64,000 bases of DNA, from positions 3,135,001 to 3,199,000 of the forward strand of contig NZ_CP115174.1 of NCBI RefSeq assembly GCF_027625475.1. The letters run 5' to 3'. This document shows positions 1 through 7,391 of the stretch, piece by piece; the stretch's first letter is position 1, and each line of letters opens with the position of its first letter. The translations under genes were made by a program, and so were the position numbers. The DNA comes from Sphingomonas abietis (lineage in GTDB: Bacteria; Pseudomonadota; Alphaproteobacteria; Sphingomonadales; Sphingomonadaceae). Under the pieces are notes generated by a model. The model saw only the letters and a program-made list of their open reading frames with translations. It was not told the DNA's origin and did not search any database.

Positions 1-625
1 AGGCGCCCGGCTGGTCGGCGCGGCTGGCGCCCTCGCCGTCGAGATTCTGGGCGACGAAATCCCAGTTGATCACGTTCTTCAGCACCTTCTCGGCGAAGTC
101 CGGCCGCGCGTTGCGGTAATCGATGTAATAGGCGTGCTCCCACACATCGAGGGTGAGCAGCGGCTTCATGCCCTCATGCACCACCGGGGTGTCGGCATCG
201 TGGAGCGACGTCACCTTGAGCGCGCCGCCGTCGAGCACCAGCCAGGCCCAGCCCGAAGCGAAGTGGCCGACGGCCTCTTCCTTCAGCTTGGCGATCAGCG
301 CGTCCTGGCCACCGAAATCCTCGATCAGGCCGGCGAGCTTGCCCTCGGGCTTGGTCGAACCGGCCGGTGCGAGGCACTGCCAGAAGAAGCTGTGGTTCCA
401 GATCTGGGCAGCATTGTTGAACAGGCCCTTGTCGCCCTTGTCCTTGGCGAGCCTGGTGACCTCGAGCAGGCTCTTGCCGGCGAGGCCCTTCTCCTCCTCC
501 CAGCCATTGACCTTCTGGACATAGGCATTGTGATGCTTGCCATGGTGATAATCGAAGGTCTCGGCCGACATGATCGGATCGAGCGCAGTCTTCTCGAAAG
601 GCAGCGGGGGAAGGATGAAGGCCAT
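1..625 (-). CDS. sodB: Superoxide dismutase, Fe/Mn family (3' end outside window)
   Basis: Converts superoxide to oxygen and hydrogen peroxide in the cytoplasm. The product starts MAFILPPLPF. The N-terminal metal-ligand region TFDYHHGKHHNAYV, the motif NHSFFWQCLAP and the C-terminal motif DVWEHAYYIDYRN are all visible. These give the histidine, histidine, aspartate and histidine ligands of the Fe/Mn SOD family. About 208 residues lie in the window, so little of the C-terminus is missing. Metal preference cannot be assigned firmly, but the sequence is closest in feel to the iron type. A possible Fur-like box lies about 85 bases upstream, and the convincing coding neighbour upstream is pspF on the same strand. 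Confidence 0.95.
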   Translation of the reverse strand, partial: MAFILPPLPFEKTALDPIMSAETFDYHHGKHHNAYVQKVNGWEEEKGLAGKSLLEVTRLAKDKGDKGLFNNAAQIWNHSFFWQCLAPAGSTKPEGKLAGLIEDFGGQDALIAKLKEEAVGHFASGWAWLVLDGGALKVTSLHDADTPVVHEGMKPLLTLDVWEHAYYIDYRNARPDFAEKVLKNVINWDFVAQNLDGEGASRADQPGA

Positions 626-708
626 CGGGCGTCTCCTGGTATCTTGAGGGGAATCCGTTCGCCGTCCCTAACGCCTCCCAACCCAAAAAGTGCAGCAAAA
701 AAGGCTGT

Positions 709-723
709 TGCGAGCCATTCTCA
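709..723 (-). promoter_or_regulatory. Candidate Fur-type box upstream of sodB
   Basis: On the minus strand the 15-mer TGAGAATGGCTCGCA forms an imperfect dyad (TGAGAA / TTCTCA against TGCGAG / CTCGCA). It resembles alphaproteobacterial Fur-type sites. It sits 84-98 bases before the sodB start, in a spacer without coding potential. Iron-dependent control of sodB is known in other bacteria; here it is only inferred from this short match. Confidence 0.35.
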
Positions 724-847
724 CAGAACGGAGGCGAAACGGATCGAGGTTCCCGGCGGGTGACTCCGTCTATGGCATGAGAGCGGGGGATTGGTTCTTC
801 CATCCCTCAACATCCGGAAGTCCCCCCACCGATTCCCCGCTCTCACC

Positions 848-1873
848 TCAACTGGCGCGTTCCAGCAGATCGTGGCGCCGCAGCGCATGGCGCAACTGGT
901 CGTAGGTCAGCGACAACGCCGCCGCCGTCGTCCGCTGGTTGAAACGACAGCGCTTGAGCGCCGCTTCGAGCAATTTCCGCTCATAGGCCTCGCAGGCCGC
1001 CTTGAAGTCGTTGATCTCGGGCTCCTCGACCACCGCGACGGGCCGAGCCGGGCCGGGCTCCGCCGTCATCGCCGGCTTGGCGGCAGCGCCCTGCGGCCGC
1101 CATGGCGAAGCGAAGGGGTCGAATTCGATCGCGTCGATCGGCCGATCGAGATCGGTCCAGCGATAGACCGCACGTTCGATCACGTTGCGCAGTTCACGGA
1201 CATTGCCCGGCCATTCATAGCCGACCAGCGTCGCCATCGCCTTGGCGCCGAAGCCGGGAAAGCGCGGCCAGTCGAGCTCGGCGGCCATCCGCCGGCCGAA
1301 ATGTTCGGCCAGCACCGGAATGTCGCCCTCGCGATGGCGCAGCGGCGGCAGCGTCACCACCTCGAACGAGAGCCGATCGAGCAGATCCGCGCGGAACCGC
1401 CCCTGCTCCACCAGCGCCGGCAGATGCTCGTTGGTCGCCGCCACGATGCGGACATCCACCCGGATCGCGCGAGAAGAACCGATCCGCGTCACCTCGCCAT
1501 ATTCGACCGCGCGCAGCAGCCGCTCCTGCGCGCCCGACGAGAGCGTCGCCAGCTCGTCGAGGAACAATGTGCCGCCGTCGGCCTCCTCGAAGCGCCCCGC
1601 CCGCGCCTTGGTGGCGCCGGTGAAGGCGCCCGCCTCATGCCCGAACAATTCCGCCTCAATCAGCGTCTCGGGCAGCGCCGCGCAGTTGAGCGTCACCAGC
1701 GACCCAGCCCAGCGCGGCGAGAGATGGTGGAGACGCTCGGCGATCAGCTCCTTGCCGGTGCCGCGTTCGCCGATCACCAGCACCGGCCGGTTCAGCGTCG
1801 CGGCGCGGCTGGCACGCTCGACGGCGTCGAGAAAGGCGGTCGATTCGCCGATGAACTTGGTGTCGCGATCCAT
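848..1873 (-). CDS. pspF: Phage shock operon sigma-54 activator PspF
   Basis: Bacterial enhancer-binding protein of 341 residues that would activate sigma-54 polymerase at the divergent psp operon. It has no N-terminal receiver domain, as is typical for PspF. The Walker A GERGTGKE is at residues 35-42, the sigma-54 contact loop GAFTGA at 82-87, and the Walker B region FLDE near 104-107. A Fis-type helix-turn-helix (FNQRTTAAALSLTYDQLRHAL) closes the protein. An upstream in-frame start would add about 50 residues, but MDRDTKFIGES matches family starts. In the known system PspA binds and inhibits PspF. The next gene downstream is sodB. Confidence 0.93.
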   Translation of the reverse strand: MDRDTKFIGESTAFLDAVERASRAATLNRPVLVIGERGTGKELIAERLHHLSPRWAGSLVTLNCAALPETLIEAELFGHEAGAFTGATKARAGRFEEADGGTLFLDELATLSSGAQERLLRAVEYGEVTRIGSSRAIRVDVRIVAATNEHLPALVEQGRFRADLLDRLSFEVVTLPPLRHREGDIPVLAEHFGRRMAAELDWPRFPGFGAKAMATLVGYEWPGNVRELRNVIERAVYRWTDLDRPIDAIEFDPFASPWRPQGAAAKPAMTAEPGPARPVAVVEEPEINDFKAACEAYERKLLEAALKRCRFNQRTTAAALSLTYDQLRHALRRHDLLERAS

Positions 1874-1895
1874 GGCCGCGGAGTTGGGACAATTC

Positions 1896-1908
1896 GCCAA
1901 CACTTGGC
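1896..1908. promoter_or_regulatory. Inverted repeat, candidate PspF enhancer site
   Basis: GCCAA-CAC-TTGGC is a perfect 5-bp dyad centred about 75 bases upstream of the sigma-54 -24 element. That is the usual distance range for an enhancer-binding protein site. It also lies close to the pspF start, so it could serve autoregulation. A further direct repeat (GCAGAAAAT twice, 1942-1960) lies between this dyad and the promoter. Binding by PspF is inferred from position only. Confidence 0.4.
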
Positions 1909-1976
1909 AAGAGGCGCGACGTGCCTTGCCGTTATAAGACAGCAGAAAATGGCAGAAAATCGGGCTTTCCAAAAAT

Positions 1977-1992
1977 TGGCACGCTCTCTGCA
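1977..1992 (+). promoter_or_regulatory. Sigma-54 promoter of the psp operon
   Basis: TGGCACG-CTCT-CTGCA matches the -24/-12 consensus TGGCACG-N4-TTGCA at all but one position. The invariant GG (1978-1979) and GC (1990-1991) are exactly 12 bases apart. Transcription would begin near position 2003 and read the small peptide gene and pspA. The divergent pspF gene supplies the matching activator type. Confidence 0.88.
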
Positions 1993-2049
1993 AAGCTGTT
2001 TCCATCACCGCCTCGGCGCGGTTCACGAGATCGGATTTGGAGACGCGAC

Positions 2050-2169
2050 ATGTTCACCTTCGATGCCACCGAGCGCAGCCGGATCAGCGTCGCGCTCCTC
2101 ACCCTGGTCGCGACGGCCGCAGCGAGCTTCGTCTGCGTCGCCGCCGCCGTCGGTCCGGCGCTCGCCTGA
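2050..2169 (+). CDS. Small single-span membrane peptide at the head of the psp operon
   Basis: A 39-residue product, MFTFDATERSRISVALL..., with a short polar N-terminus followed by one hydrophobic helix rich in Ala and Val (about residues 13-37). It is the first reading frame after the sigma-54 promoter. A purine-rich GGAG lies 7 bases before the ATG. The stop is 77 bases before pspA. I do not recognise a named family. Its position suggests a stress-induced membrane peptide co-expressed with PspA. Confidence 0.6.
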   Translation: MFTFDATERSRISVALLTLVATAAASFVCVAAAVGPALA

Positions 2170-2246
2170 CCGATGCAGGCCGGGCGGGACATGTCCCCGT
2201 TCCGTCCGGCCACCCCTTCCGAGAATTTCTAGCAGGAGTACCAGAT

Positions 2247-2927
2247 ATGGGAATTTTCTCCCGCACTCGCGACATCATCGCCGCCAACGTCACCGACCTG
2301 CTCGACAAGGCCGAGGATCCGGCGAAGATGATCCGCATGATCATCATGGAGATGGAAGAGACGCTGATCGAGGTCCGCGCCTCGGCCGCCCGCACCATCG
2401 CCGACCAGAAGGAGATGCGCCGCCACATCGCCAAGCTCGACAAGCTCCAGGAGAGCTGGACCGAGAAGGCCGAGCTGGCGCTGAGCAAGGGCCGCGAGGA
2501 TCTCGCCAAGGCCGCGCTGCTCGAGAAGCAGAAGGCCGGCGATATGGCCGACCGCCTGAAGGAGGAGATCGCCGTGCTCGACGAGGCGCTCCAGTCGTCC
2601 GAGGCCGACATCGCCAAGCTCCAGAACAAGCTGCGCGAGGCACGCGCCCGCCAGACCTCGATCGTCGCCCGGCTGGAAAGCGCCCACAATCGCTACAAGC
2701 TGCGCGAGATGACCAACGGCCCCAAGATCGACGAGGCGTTCGCCCGCTTCGAGACGCTGGAACGCCGCGTCGATTTCGCCGAGGGCCGCGCCGACGCCGC
2801 CGGCATGGGCGCCGCGCCCAAGACGCTGGACGAGGAGATCGCCGAGCTGCGCTCGTCCGAGAAGGTCGATGCCGAGCTCGAGGCGCTGAAGGCCCGCATG
2901 GGCAAGACCGTCGGCCAGGAGGGCTGA
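2247..2927 (+). CDS. pspA: Phage shock protein A (PspA/IM30 family)
   Basis: A 226-residue, almost wholly helical protein that binds stressed inner membrane and, in known systems, restrains PspF. It starts MGIFSRTRDII with the amphipathic N-terminal helix. It continues with DLLDKAEDPAKMIRMIIMEME, the conserved first part of the PspA coiled coil, and long charged heptads to residue 200. The length is normal for the family. AGCAGGAG precedes the ATG. It is the first large gene of the operon and is followed 4 bases later by pspB. Confidence 0.96.
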   Translation: MGIFSRTRDIIAANVTDLLDKAEDPAKMIRMIIMEMEETLIEVRASAARTIADQKEMRRHIAKLDKLQESWTEKAELALSKGREDLAKAALLEKQKAGDMADRLKEEIAVLDEALQSSEADIAKLQNKLREARARQTSIVARLESAHNRYKLREMTNGPKIDEAFARFETLERRVDFAEGRADAAGMGAAPKTLDEEIAELRSSEKVDAELEALKARMGKTVGQEG

Positions 2928-2931
2928 TCCG

Positions 2932-3228
2932 ATGGAGGATACGCTCGTCCCGATCGTCGTCTGCGGCATTCTCTTCCTCGGCCTGCCCTGGATCATCTTC
3001 CACTATGTCACCCAGTGGAAGCGTGCCCGCGGCCTTTCGATCGAGGACGAGAATCTGCTCGACGGCCTGCACGATCTCGCAAGGCGGCTCGAAGAGCGCC
3101 TCGCCACGATCGAGCGGATCGTCGCCGCCGACAATCCCAACTGGCGCCCGTCGGTCCCCGATCGCAACGAGCGCAGCGGCCCTCGCGAAGTCCATCGCGA
3201 TACCGACGACTGGCAGGGCCGCGCCTGA
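2932..3228 (+). CDS. pspB: Phage shock protein B
   Basis: Inner-membrane partner of PspC. The 98-residue product has one N-terminal membrane span (about 5-26, with the motif FLGLPWIIFHYVTQWK) and then a coiled coil containing DENLLDGLHDLARRLEERLATIERIVAADNPNWR. The Trp-Arg ending of the conserved core matches PspB. A 20-residue polar tail follows it. The gene starts 4 bases after pspA and is followed by pspC. Its ERLATIERIV stretch recurs in the four small genes downstream. Confidence 0.92.
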   Translation: MEDTLVPIVVCGILFLGLPWIIFHYVTQWKRARGLSIEDENLLDGLHDLARRLEERLATIERIVAADNPNWRPSVPDRNERSGPREVHRDTDDWQGRA

Positions 3229-3267
3229 CCGCGCCGACACCGACACGATAGAAGAGGGAGATTCCCG

Positions 3268-3651
3268 ATGTCCGCTCGCTACACCAAATTCTATCTCGAC
3301 AAGCGCAACGCCAAATGGCTCGGCGTCTGCTCCGGGATCGCCGATTATACCGGCCTCGACATCACCTTGGTCCGCGTCGCCGCGGTGATCCTCACCCTGA
3401 TCGGCGGCTTCCCGTGGACGCTGATCGCCTATTGGGTGACGGCATGGCTCGCCTCCGACAAGCCGCTCGAGTTCGAGAGCATGAGCCGCGAGGATCAGCG
3501 CTTCTGGCAGAAGGCGCGGGTGACGCCGGGCAACAGCGTCCGCGACGTCCGCTCCAGCTTCCGCGACATCGATCGCCGGCTGAGCGACCTCGAAGTCTAT
3601 TACACCAGCCACAATCGTCGCCTGGCCGACGAGATCGACAGCCTGCGCTGA
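3268..3651 (+). CDS. pspC: Phage shock protein C
   Basis: Membrane protein of 127 residues. The PspC domain is clear: FYLDKRNAKWLGVCSGIADYTGLDITLVRVAAVI, then a second hydrophobic stretch ending PWTLIAYWVTAWLA. In known systems PspB and PspC sense membrane stress and release PspF from PspA. The C-terminus RRLSDLEVYYTSHNRRLADEIDSLR has the same pattern as the tails of the neighbouring PspB-like proteins, which suggests they may co-assemble through it. AGAGGGAG precedes the ATG. Confidence 0.93.
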   Translation: MSARYTKFYLDKRNAKWLGVCSGIADYTGLDITLVRVAAVILTLIGGFPWTLIAYWVTAWLASDKPLEFESMSREDQRFWQKARVTPGNSVRDVRSSFRDIDRRLSDLEVYYTSHNRRLADEIDSLR

Positions 3652-3676
3652 GGCGCGAGGAACAAGGGGAGCAGAC

Positions 3677-4003
3677 ATGGACGTCGCCGCCATCGACCAG
3701 TTGATGCGACTGAGCGCGCCGACCGTGGTCGTCATCGCCATCGGGGTCACCGGATGGGTATTCACCACCTGGCTCAGGATCAAGAACGGCTATCCGCTGG
3801 AGAATGGCTGGGGCCGATCGGTCTATCCGCAGAAGAACGCGGAGACCGAGGAGCGGGTCAAACTGCTCACCCAGGAAAATGCCCAGCTGCGCGCCGAGAT
3901 CGGCTCGGTCAAGGATCGCCTCGTCACCGTCGAGCGGATCGTCACCGACGGCGCCTACCGCCTCGACCGCGAGATCGAGACGCTGCGCGGCCCGGCCAAC
4001 TGA
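3677..4003 (+). CDS. PspB-like membrane protein, psp operon paralogue 1
   Basis: A 108-residue protein with one N-terminal membrane span (about 14-33, VVVIAIGVTGWVFTTWL). A linker and a coiled coil (ERVKLLTQENAQLRAEIGSVKDRL) follow. The tail VERIVTDGAYRLDREIETLRG matches the tails of the next two proteins and of PspC. GGGGAG lies 6 bases before the ATG. Topology and operon position suggest a variant PspB, though overall identity is too low to call it PspB. Function is otherwise unknown. Confidence 0.82.
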   Translation: MDVAAIDQLMRLSAPTVVVIAIGVTGWVFTTWLRIKNGYPLENGWGRSVYPQKNAETEERVKLLTQENAQLRAEIGSVKDRLVTVERIVTDGAYRLDREIETLRGPAN

Positions 4004-4014
4004 AAGGACGCGCC

Positions 4015-4281
4015 ATGAGCATGGTAGGATTGGTCGCGATTTCCGTCCCCGTGGTCGCCATCGTCGGCGGCGTAGTGGGCGAAATGTTCAAGCGCTGGGT
4101 GAAGTTCAAGGAGCGTGCGCTGGAGCTGACGACGGCGCAGGCAGCCGAGAAGGCCGCGCAATATGCCGCCAAGACCGAGCGGCTCGAGCAGCGGGTGGCG
4201 GTGCTCGAACGCATTCTGACCGACCGCTCTTCCAACCTCGCCGACGAGATCGACCGGCTGCGCGACAGCCCGCTCAACTAG
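4015..4281 (+). CDS. PspB-like membrane protein, psp operon paralogue 2
   Basis: An 88-residue protein. Residues 3-24 form a membrane span (VGLVAISVPVVAIVGGVVGEMF). A basic stretch follows, then a coiled coil ending RVAVLERILTDRSSNLADEIDRLRD. That tail aligns closely with the flanking small genes. AAAGGA precedes the ATG, and only 11 bases separate it from the gene before. It is read here as a duplicated and diverged PspB-type subunit. No published name is known to me. Confidence 0.8.
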   Translation: MSMVGLVAISVPVVAIVGGVVGEMFKRWVKFKERALELTTAQAAEKAAQYAAKTERLEQRVAVLERILTDRSSNLADEIDRLRDSPLN

Positions 4282-4323
4282 GCCGATCGCCGAACGCAAA
4301 CCTCTCCAGCAGGGAGACAGACG

Positions 4324-4614
4324 ATGAACCATGGTGAATGGATGGTGGTGGTGATCGTGGGCATGGTGCTCGCCGCCCGCATCTACCGCGACCGCTGCGG
4401 GGGCATCCGCCAGACCCGCCGCGACACGTTCGGCGACACGCCCCGGCCACAACGCTTCGCCGATCCGGGCGCCCGCGACGACGACGCCGAGAATCGGCGC
4501 CTGCGCGAGGAGGTCCGTGCGCTCAAGGACCGCATCGCGGTGCTCGAACGGATCGCCACCGACAGTTCCACCCATCTCGATCGCGAGATCGAAGCCCTCC
4601 GCAACCGGCCCTGA
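4324..4614 (+). CDS. PspB-like membrane protein, psp operon paralogue 3
   Basis: A 96-residue protein with a short N-terminal membrane span (MVVVIVGMVLAARIY), an Arg- and Asp-rich linker (about 24-55), and a coiled coil ending RIAVLERIATDSSTHLDREIEALRN. The tail repeats the pattern of its neighbours nearly residue for residue. GGGAGACAGACG precedes the ATG, so it has its own ribosome site. It is probably co-transcribed from the sigma-54 promoter. Confidence 0.78.
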   Translation: MNHGEWMVVVIVGMVLAARIYRDRCGGIRQTRRDTFGDTPRPQRFADPGARDDDAENRRLREEVRALKDRIAVLERIATDSSTHLDREIEALRNRP

Positions 4615-4648
4615 GCCGGGCTGCTCCCCCCATCCAAGGAGTGATGCG

Positions 4649-4888
4649 ATGACCGAGACCGTCTCCATCGTCACCCAGTCCCTCGCCGCCCTCACCGGGC
4701 TGGCGATGGTCACCATGGCCGCGCTCGCCGGCTGGCGCGGCTGGCTGGACCTTCAGCGCACCACGCTCACCATCGAACAGCATGCCATCGCCCCCGCCGA
4801 GCCGACCGCCGGCGCCCGCATCGAACTCGCCGATCTGCGCGAGCGCGTCCGCAAGCTCGAAGCGATCGCCGCCGGCATCGACCTGTGA
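4649..4888 (+). CDS. PspB-like membrane protein, psp operon paralogue 4 (short)
   Basis: A 79-residue protein with one hydrophobic span (about 10-31, SLAALTGLAMVTMAALAGW) and a helical tail IELADLRERVRKLEAIAAGIDL. This retains only the first half of the shared tail pattern and lacks the LxxEIxxLR end. AAGGAG lies 7 bases before the ATG. It is the last small membrane gene before sufE and looks like a shortened member of the same array. Confidence 0.7.
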   Translation: MTETVSIVTQSLAALTGLAMVTMAALAGWRGWLDLQRTTLTIEQHAIAPAEPTAGARIELADLRERVRKLEAIAAGIDL

Positions 4889-4955
4889 TCGGCGCGAGGG
4901 GTTCGGCCGGGTAGAGGCTTTTCGCCGCCCGGCCACGCTGCTACCGCGCCCTCCC

Positions 4956-5369
4956 ATGACCAGCACCCTCGACGACATTCGCGACGAATATGAATTTCTC
5001 GACGCCGACGATCGCTACCGGCTGCTGATCGATCTCGGTCGCGCGCTGGAACCGATGCCGGAGGCGCTCAAGACCGACGCGACGCTGGTGCGGGGCTGTT
5101 CGGCCTCGGTATGGGTCTATCCCACCCAGCCGGACGGGGATCGCCTGCATTTCCTGGCCGATTCCAACGCCGCGATCACCAAGGGCATCATCGCGCTGGT
5201 GCTGCTGACCGTGCAGGACAAGCCCGCGGCGGACATCGCCCAAGCCGATATCGAAGCCGCGCTGGCGCCGTTCGATCTCAAGAATCAGCTCAGCTCGAAC
5301 CGCACCCAGGGCATCCCCAACATGATCGCCCTTATCCGCGAGACCGCAACGCGCTATGCGGGGGCATGA
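4956..5369 (+). CDS. sufE: SufE family cysteine desulfuration protein
   Basis: A 137-residue SufE-fold protein that accepts persulfide from a SufS-type cysteine desulfurase for Fe-S cluster building. The conserved region LVRGCSASVWVYP carries the sulfur-accepting cysteine (Cys49). The N-terminal pattern IRDEYEFLDADDRYRLLIDLGR and the C-terminal LSSNRTQGIPNMIALIRETA are also typical. It is not next to suf genes; the window's two cysteine desulfurases are 18 kb away. Its stop overlaps the next start (ATGA), so the two genes are translationally coupled. Confidence 0.92.
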   Translation: MTSTLDDIRDEYEFLDADDRYRLLIDLGRALEPMPEALKTDATLVRGCSASVWVYPTQPDGDRLHFLADSNAAITKGIIALVLLTVQDKPAADIAQADIEAALAPFDLKNQLSSNRTQGIPNMIALIRETATRYAGA

Positions 5370-5797
5370 GCGTGGCTAAGCGCAGGATCGTCCGACTCGG
5401 GGTCGCCATGGGGCTGGCATTGCTGCTCGCCGGCAGCGCCGTCGCCGCGGCCGTGAAGCCCGCCAAGACCTACCCCACCGGGCCGTTCGTGGTCGCCGGC
5501 CATGCACTCGCCGCCACCGACATCCTCGACGCGCGCGCGATCCCGGATATGGCGGGCAAGCCGTCGCTGATGATCACGCTGACGCCCGCTGCGGCCGCCG
5601 CGATCGGTGGTGCGGCGGGATCGAAGCTGCCCTGCACGCTCGACGCCAAGCCGCTCGGCACCAGCCCGGCCGATGCGCTGGCCGCGGATCATATTGTCGC
5701 GCTGTCCGGCGATTTCGGCGATTATGATGCGGTGTCGGCGCTGGCCCGCCGCATCTCCGGCCGCGACCCGCTGCCCGATTCGGAAGGCGACGACTAA
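5366..5797 (+). CDS. Small secreted protein of unknown function
   Basis: A 143-residue product with an N-terminal signal sequence (basic KRRIVR, hydrophobic LGVAMGLALLLAGSAVAAA). The mature part is mixed alpha/beta without a recognisable catalytic motif. It has one cysteine (KLPCTLDAKPLG) and an acidic tail (PLPDSEGDD). The start overlaps the sufE stop by 4 bases. The following gene is convergent and begins its 3' end 11 bases later. No function can be assigned. Confidence 0.75.
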   Translation: MSVAKRRIVRLGVAMGLALLLAGSAVAAAVKPAKTYPTGPFVVAGHALAATDILDARAIPDMAGKPSLMITLTPAAAAAIGGAAGSKLPCTLDAKPLGTSPADALAADHIVALSGDFGDYDAVSALARRISGRDPLPDSEGDD

Positions 5798-5807
5798 AAG
5801 CCGGCGG

Positions 5808-6119
5808 TCAGGCTTCGGCCACCGACCCCAGCCCCAGCCGCTCGGCGACATCCTCCACCGGCGTCCCCTCTTCCACCAGCAGCCATTTGCCGGGATGCGC
5901 GGCATCGATCACGGTCACCGCGCCCTTGGGGCAGATGCCGAGGCAGCGCGTCTCGATCACGCCGAACGAGGATTTGCGCTTCTTGCCGCCGCCGAGCTTG
6001 CGGAGCAGCTTGGCGAGCGGTGCCCGCTTCTTCTCGCCGAAGCCGCCGCCCAGCTTCTTCGAGCATTTGGCGCAGACCAGTATCGTCGCCGACCAGTTGG
6101 AGCGGATGGTCGACTTCAC
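5808..6119 (-). CDS. Thioredoxin-like 2Fe-2S ferredoxin-family protein
   Basis: A 103-residue protein. TILVCAKCSKKLGG near the N-terminus and ETRCLGICPKGAVTVI further on give the cysteines (CxxC, then CxxxC) expected of the small (2Fe-2S) ferredoxin-like family. A basic GGGKKRKSSFG stretch lies between them. The start is a GTG that overlaps the stop of the upstream J-domain gene by 4 bases (GTGA), so the pair is coupled. Partner and pathway are unknown. Confidence 0.8.
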   Translation of the reverse strand: MKSTIRSNWSATILVCAKCSKKLGGGFGEKKRAPLAKLLRKLGGGKKRKSSFGVIETRCLGICPKGAVTVIDAAHPGKWLLVEEGTPVEDVAERLGLGSVAEA

Positions 6120-6652
6120 GCCTGCCCCTGCCGGCGCTCGTCCGCGCTTCTCAGCACGTCCCAGGCCGCCTGGACCTGCCGGAAACGCTCCGCGGCGGCG
6201 GCGTCGCCGGGCTTCACATCGGGGTGATTGGCCTTGGCGAGCCGGCGCCATGCCGCCTTCGCCTCGTCCATCCCGGCGTCATTCTCCAGCCCCAGCGTCT
6301 CGAGCGCCCGCAGTTCGTCGCGCGAGAGGCGGCCATCGCCCGGCCCGGCCCAGCTATTATAGGAAGATTCGGCATAGCCGTCCGAAGTCCGCCGCTCGTT
6401 GCGCTCGCGCTCGGCGGCCTCCTCGGCGGAGAGGCCCTGAAAATAGTCCCAGTTGCGGTTATATTCGCCAGCATGTTCCTCGCAGAAATACCAGCGTTCG
6501 GGGCTGTTGGGGGATTTGGGAGCCGGGCGATCGCCGGGGCGATCGCAGCCGTGCCGATCGCACATGCGGACCTGGGTCGCGCCGCGCTCGCTGCCATAGC
6601 TGCGCCAGCGGGGGAAACCCCAGTCATCCGATCGAGTCTGCCGTCTTGCCAT
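6116..6652 (-). CDS. J-domain (DnaJ-like) protein with C-terminal J domain
   Basis: A 178-residue protein. The last 65 residues form a J domain: ALETLGLENDAGMDEAKAAWRRLAKANHPDVKPGD, with the HPD motif that stimulates an Hsp70 ATPase. The N-terminal half is unusual, with MCDRHGCDRPGDR and WYFCEEHAGEYN. These Cys/His pairs (C..HGC and C..H) could bind zinc. This arrangement, with the J domain at the end, is common in alphaproteobacterial DnaJ-like proteins. It is coupled to the 2Fe-2S gene downstream. Confidence 0.9.
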   Translation of the reverse strand: MARRQTRSDDWGFPRWRSYGSERGATQVRMCDRHGCDRPGDRPAPKSPNSPERWYFCEEHAGEYNRNWDYFQGLSAEEAAERERNERRTSDGYAESSYNSWAGPGDGRLSRDELRALETLGLENDAGMDEAKAAWRRLAKANHPDVKPGDAAAAERFRQVQAAWDVLRSADERRQGQA

Positions 6653-6706
6653 TCGGGTGTATCTAGGGATGCCGACGGCGTAACGCGACCGCGAAAACGC
6701 GAAAAA

Positions 6707-7360
6707 TCAGACGGCCCTGCGTCGCGACAGCAGGAGGTCCACCACCCCCAGCACCAACAACAATCCAGCCGCCGCCAGCAGCGTGTCCATGCCGAAACGC
6801 AGCCGGCCGAAGGCGCCGAGAATACCGCCGACCAGCAGAGCGATCCACATTGCCAGCTGGAAGCCGAGATCGCCGGCCCTGGCATCCCTGCCGGCGCCGG
6901 CGAGCAGGATGCCGAGCTTCACCAGCGCCCCGGTGGCGTGGGTGGCGCCGGGCTGAGCCGATCCGGCATGAAGCGTCACGATGTTGGCGAGGCCCATGCC
7001 GACCGGCAGCAGGATCAGGCCGATGCCGGACCAGGGCGACTGGAACCCCCATGCGGCGACAGCGAGCACTATCGCCTCGACCAGCAGCAACATCCCACCT
7101 GCGAGCCTGCCGCCCACCTTCTCGGCGATCAGCGTGCCGATCGTGCAGCCGGCAACGAACAAAGCGATCAGCCCCAACGGCATGCCGACGCTCGCATAAT
7201 CGCGATAAGCCAGATGCAGCGCCATCTGGGTGGTGTTGCCGGACATGAAGGAGACGAAATAACGCCCCGTCTCGGCGAGCCCTACGGCGTCGACGCAGCC
7301 GGCAATGGCAAGCAGCAACAGGACGGTGGCCTTGCGGTCAGGCGTCGAGACGTCAATCAT
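6707..7360 (-). CDS. DUF1275 (YoaK-type) integral membrane protein
   Basis: A 217-residue polytopic protein with about six membrane helices. The family signature is present at the start: LLLAIAGCVDAVGLAETGRYFVSFMSGNTTQMAL. FMSGNT and the later HAGSAQPGATHATGALVKLG are typical of DUF1275. The family has no firmly established function. It is a single gene between the J-domain gene and the RNase P RNA gene, all on the same strand. Confidence 0.9.
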   Translation of the reverse strand: MIDVSTPDRKATVLLLLAIAGCVDAVGLAETGRYFVSFMSGNTTQMALHLAYRDYASVGMPLGLIALFVAGCTIGTLIAEKVGGRLAGGMLLLVEAIVLAVAAWGFQSPWSGIGLILLPVGMGLANIVTLHAGSAQPGATHATGALVKLGILLAGAGRDARAGDLGFQLAMWIALLVGGILGAFGRLRFGMDTLLAAAGLLLVLGVVDLLLSRRRAV

Positions 7361-7391
7361 CGACGCCTTGCTAGGGCTTCTGAACGGAAAT

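Noticed and set aside
791..3388. An 865-residue plus-strand frame across pspF and the psp genes
   Set aside because: It runs antisense to pspF and out of frame through pspA and pspB. The real genes explain the region.
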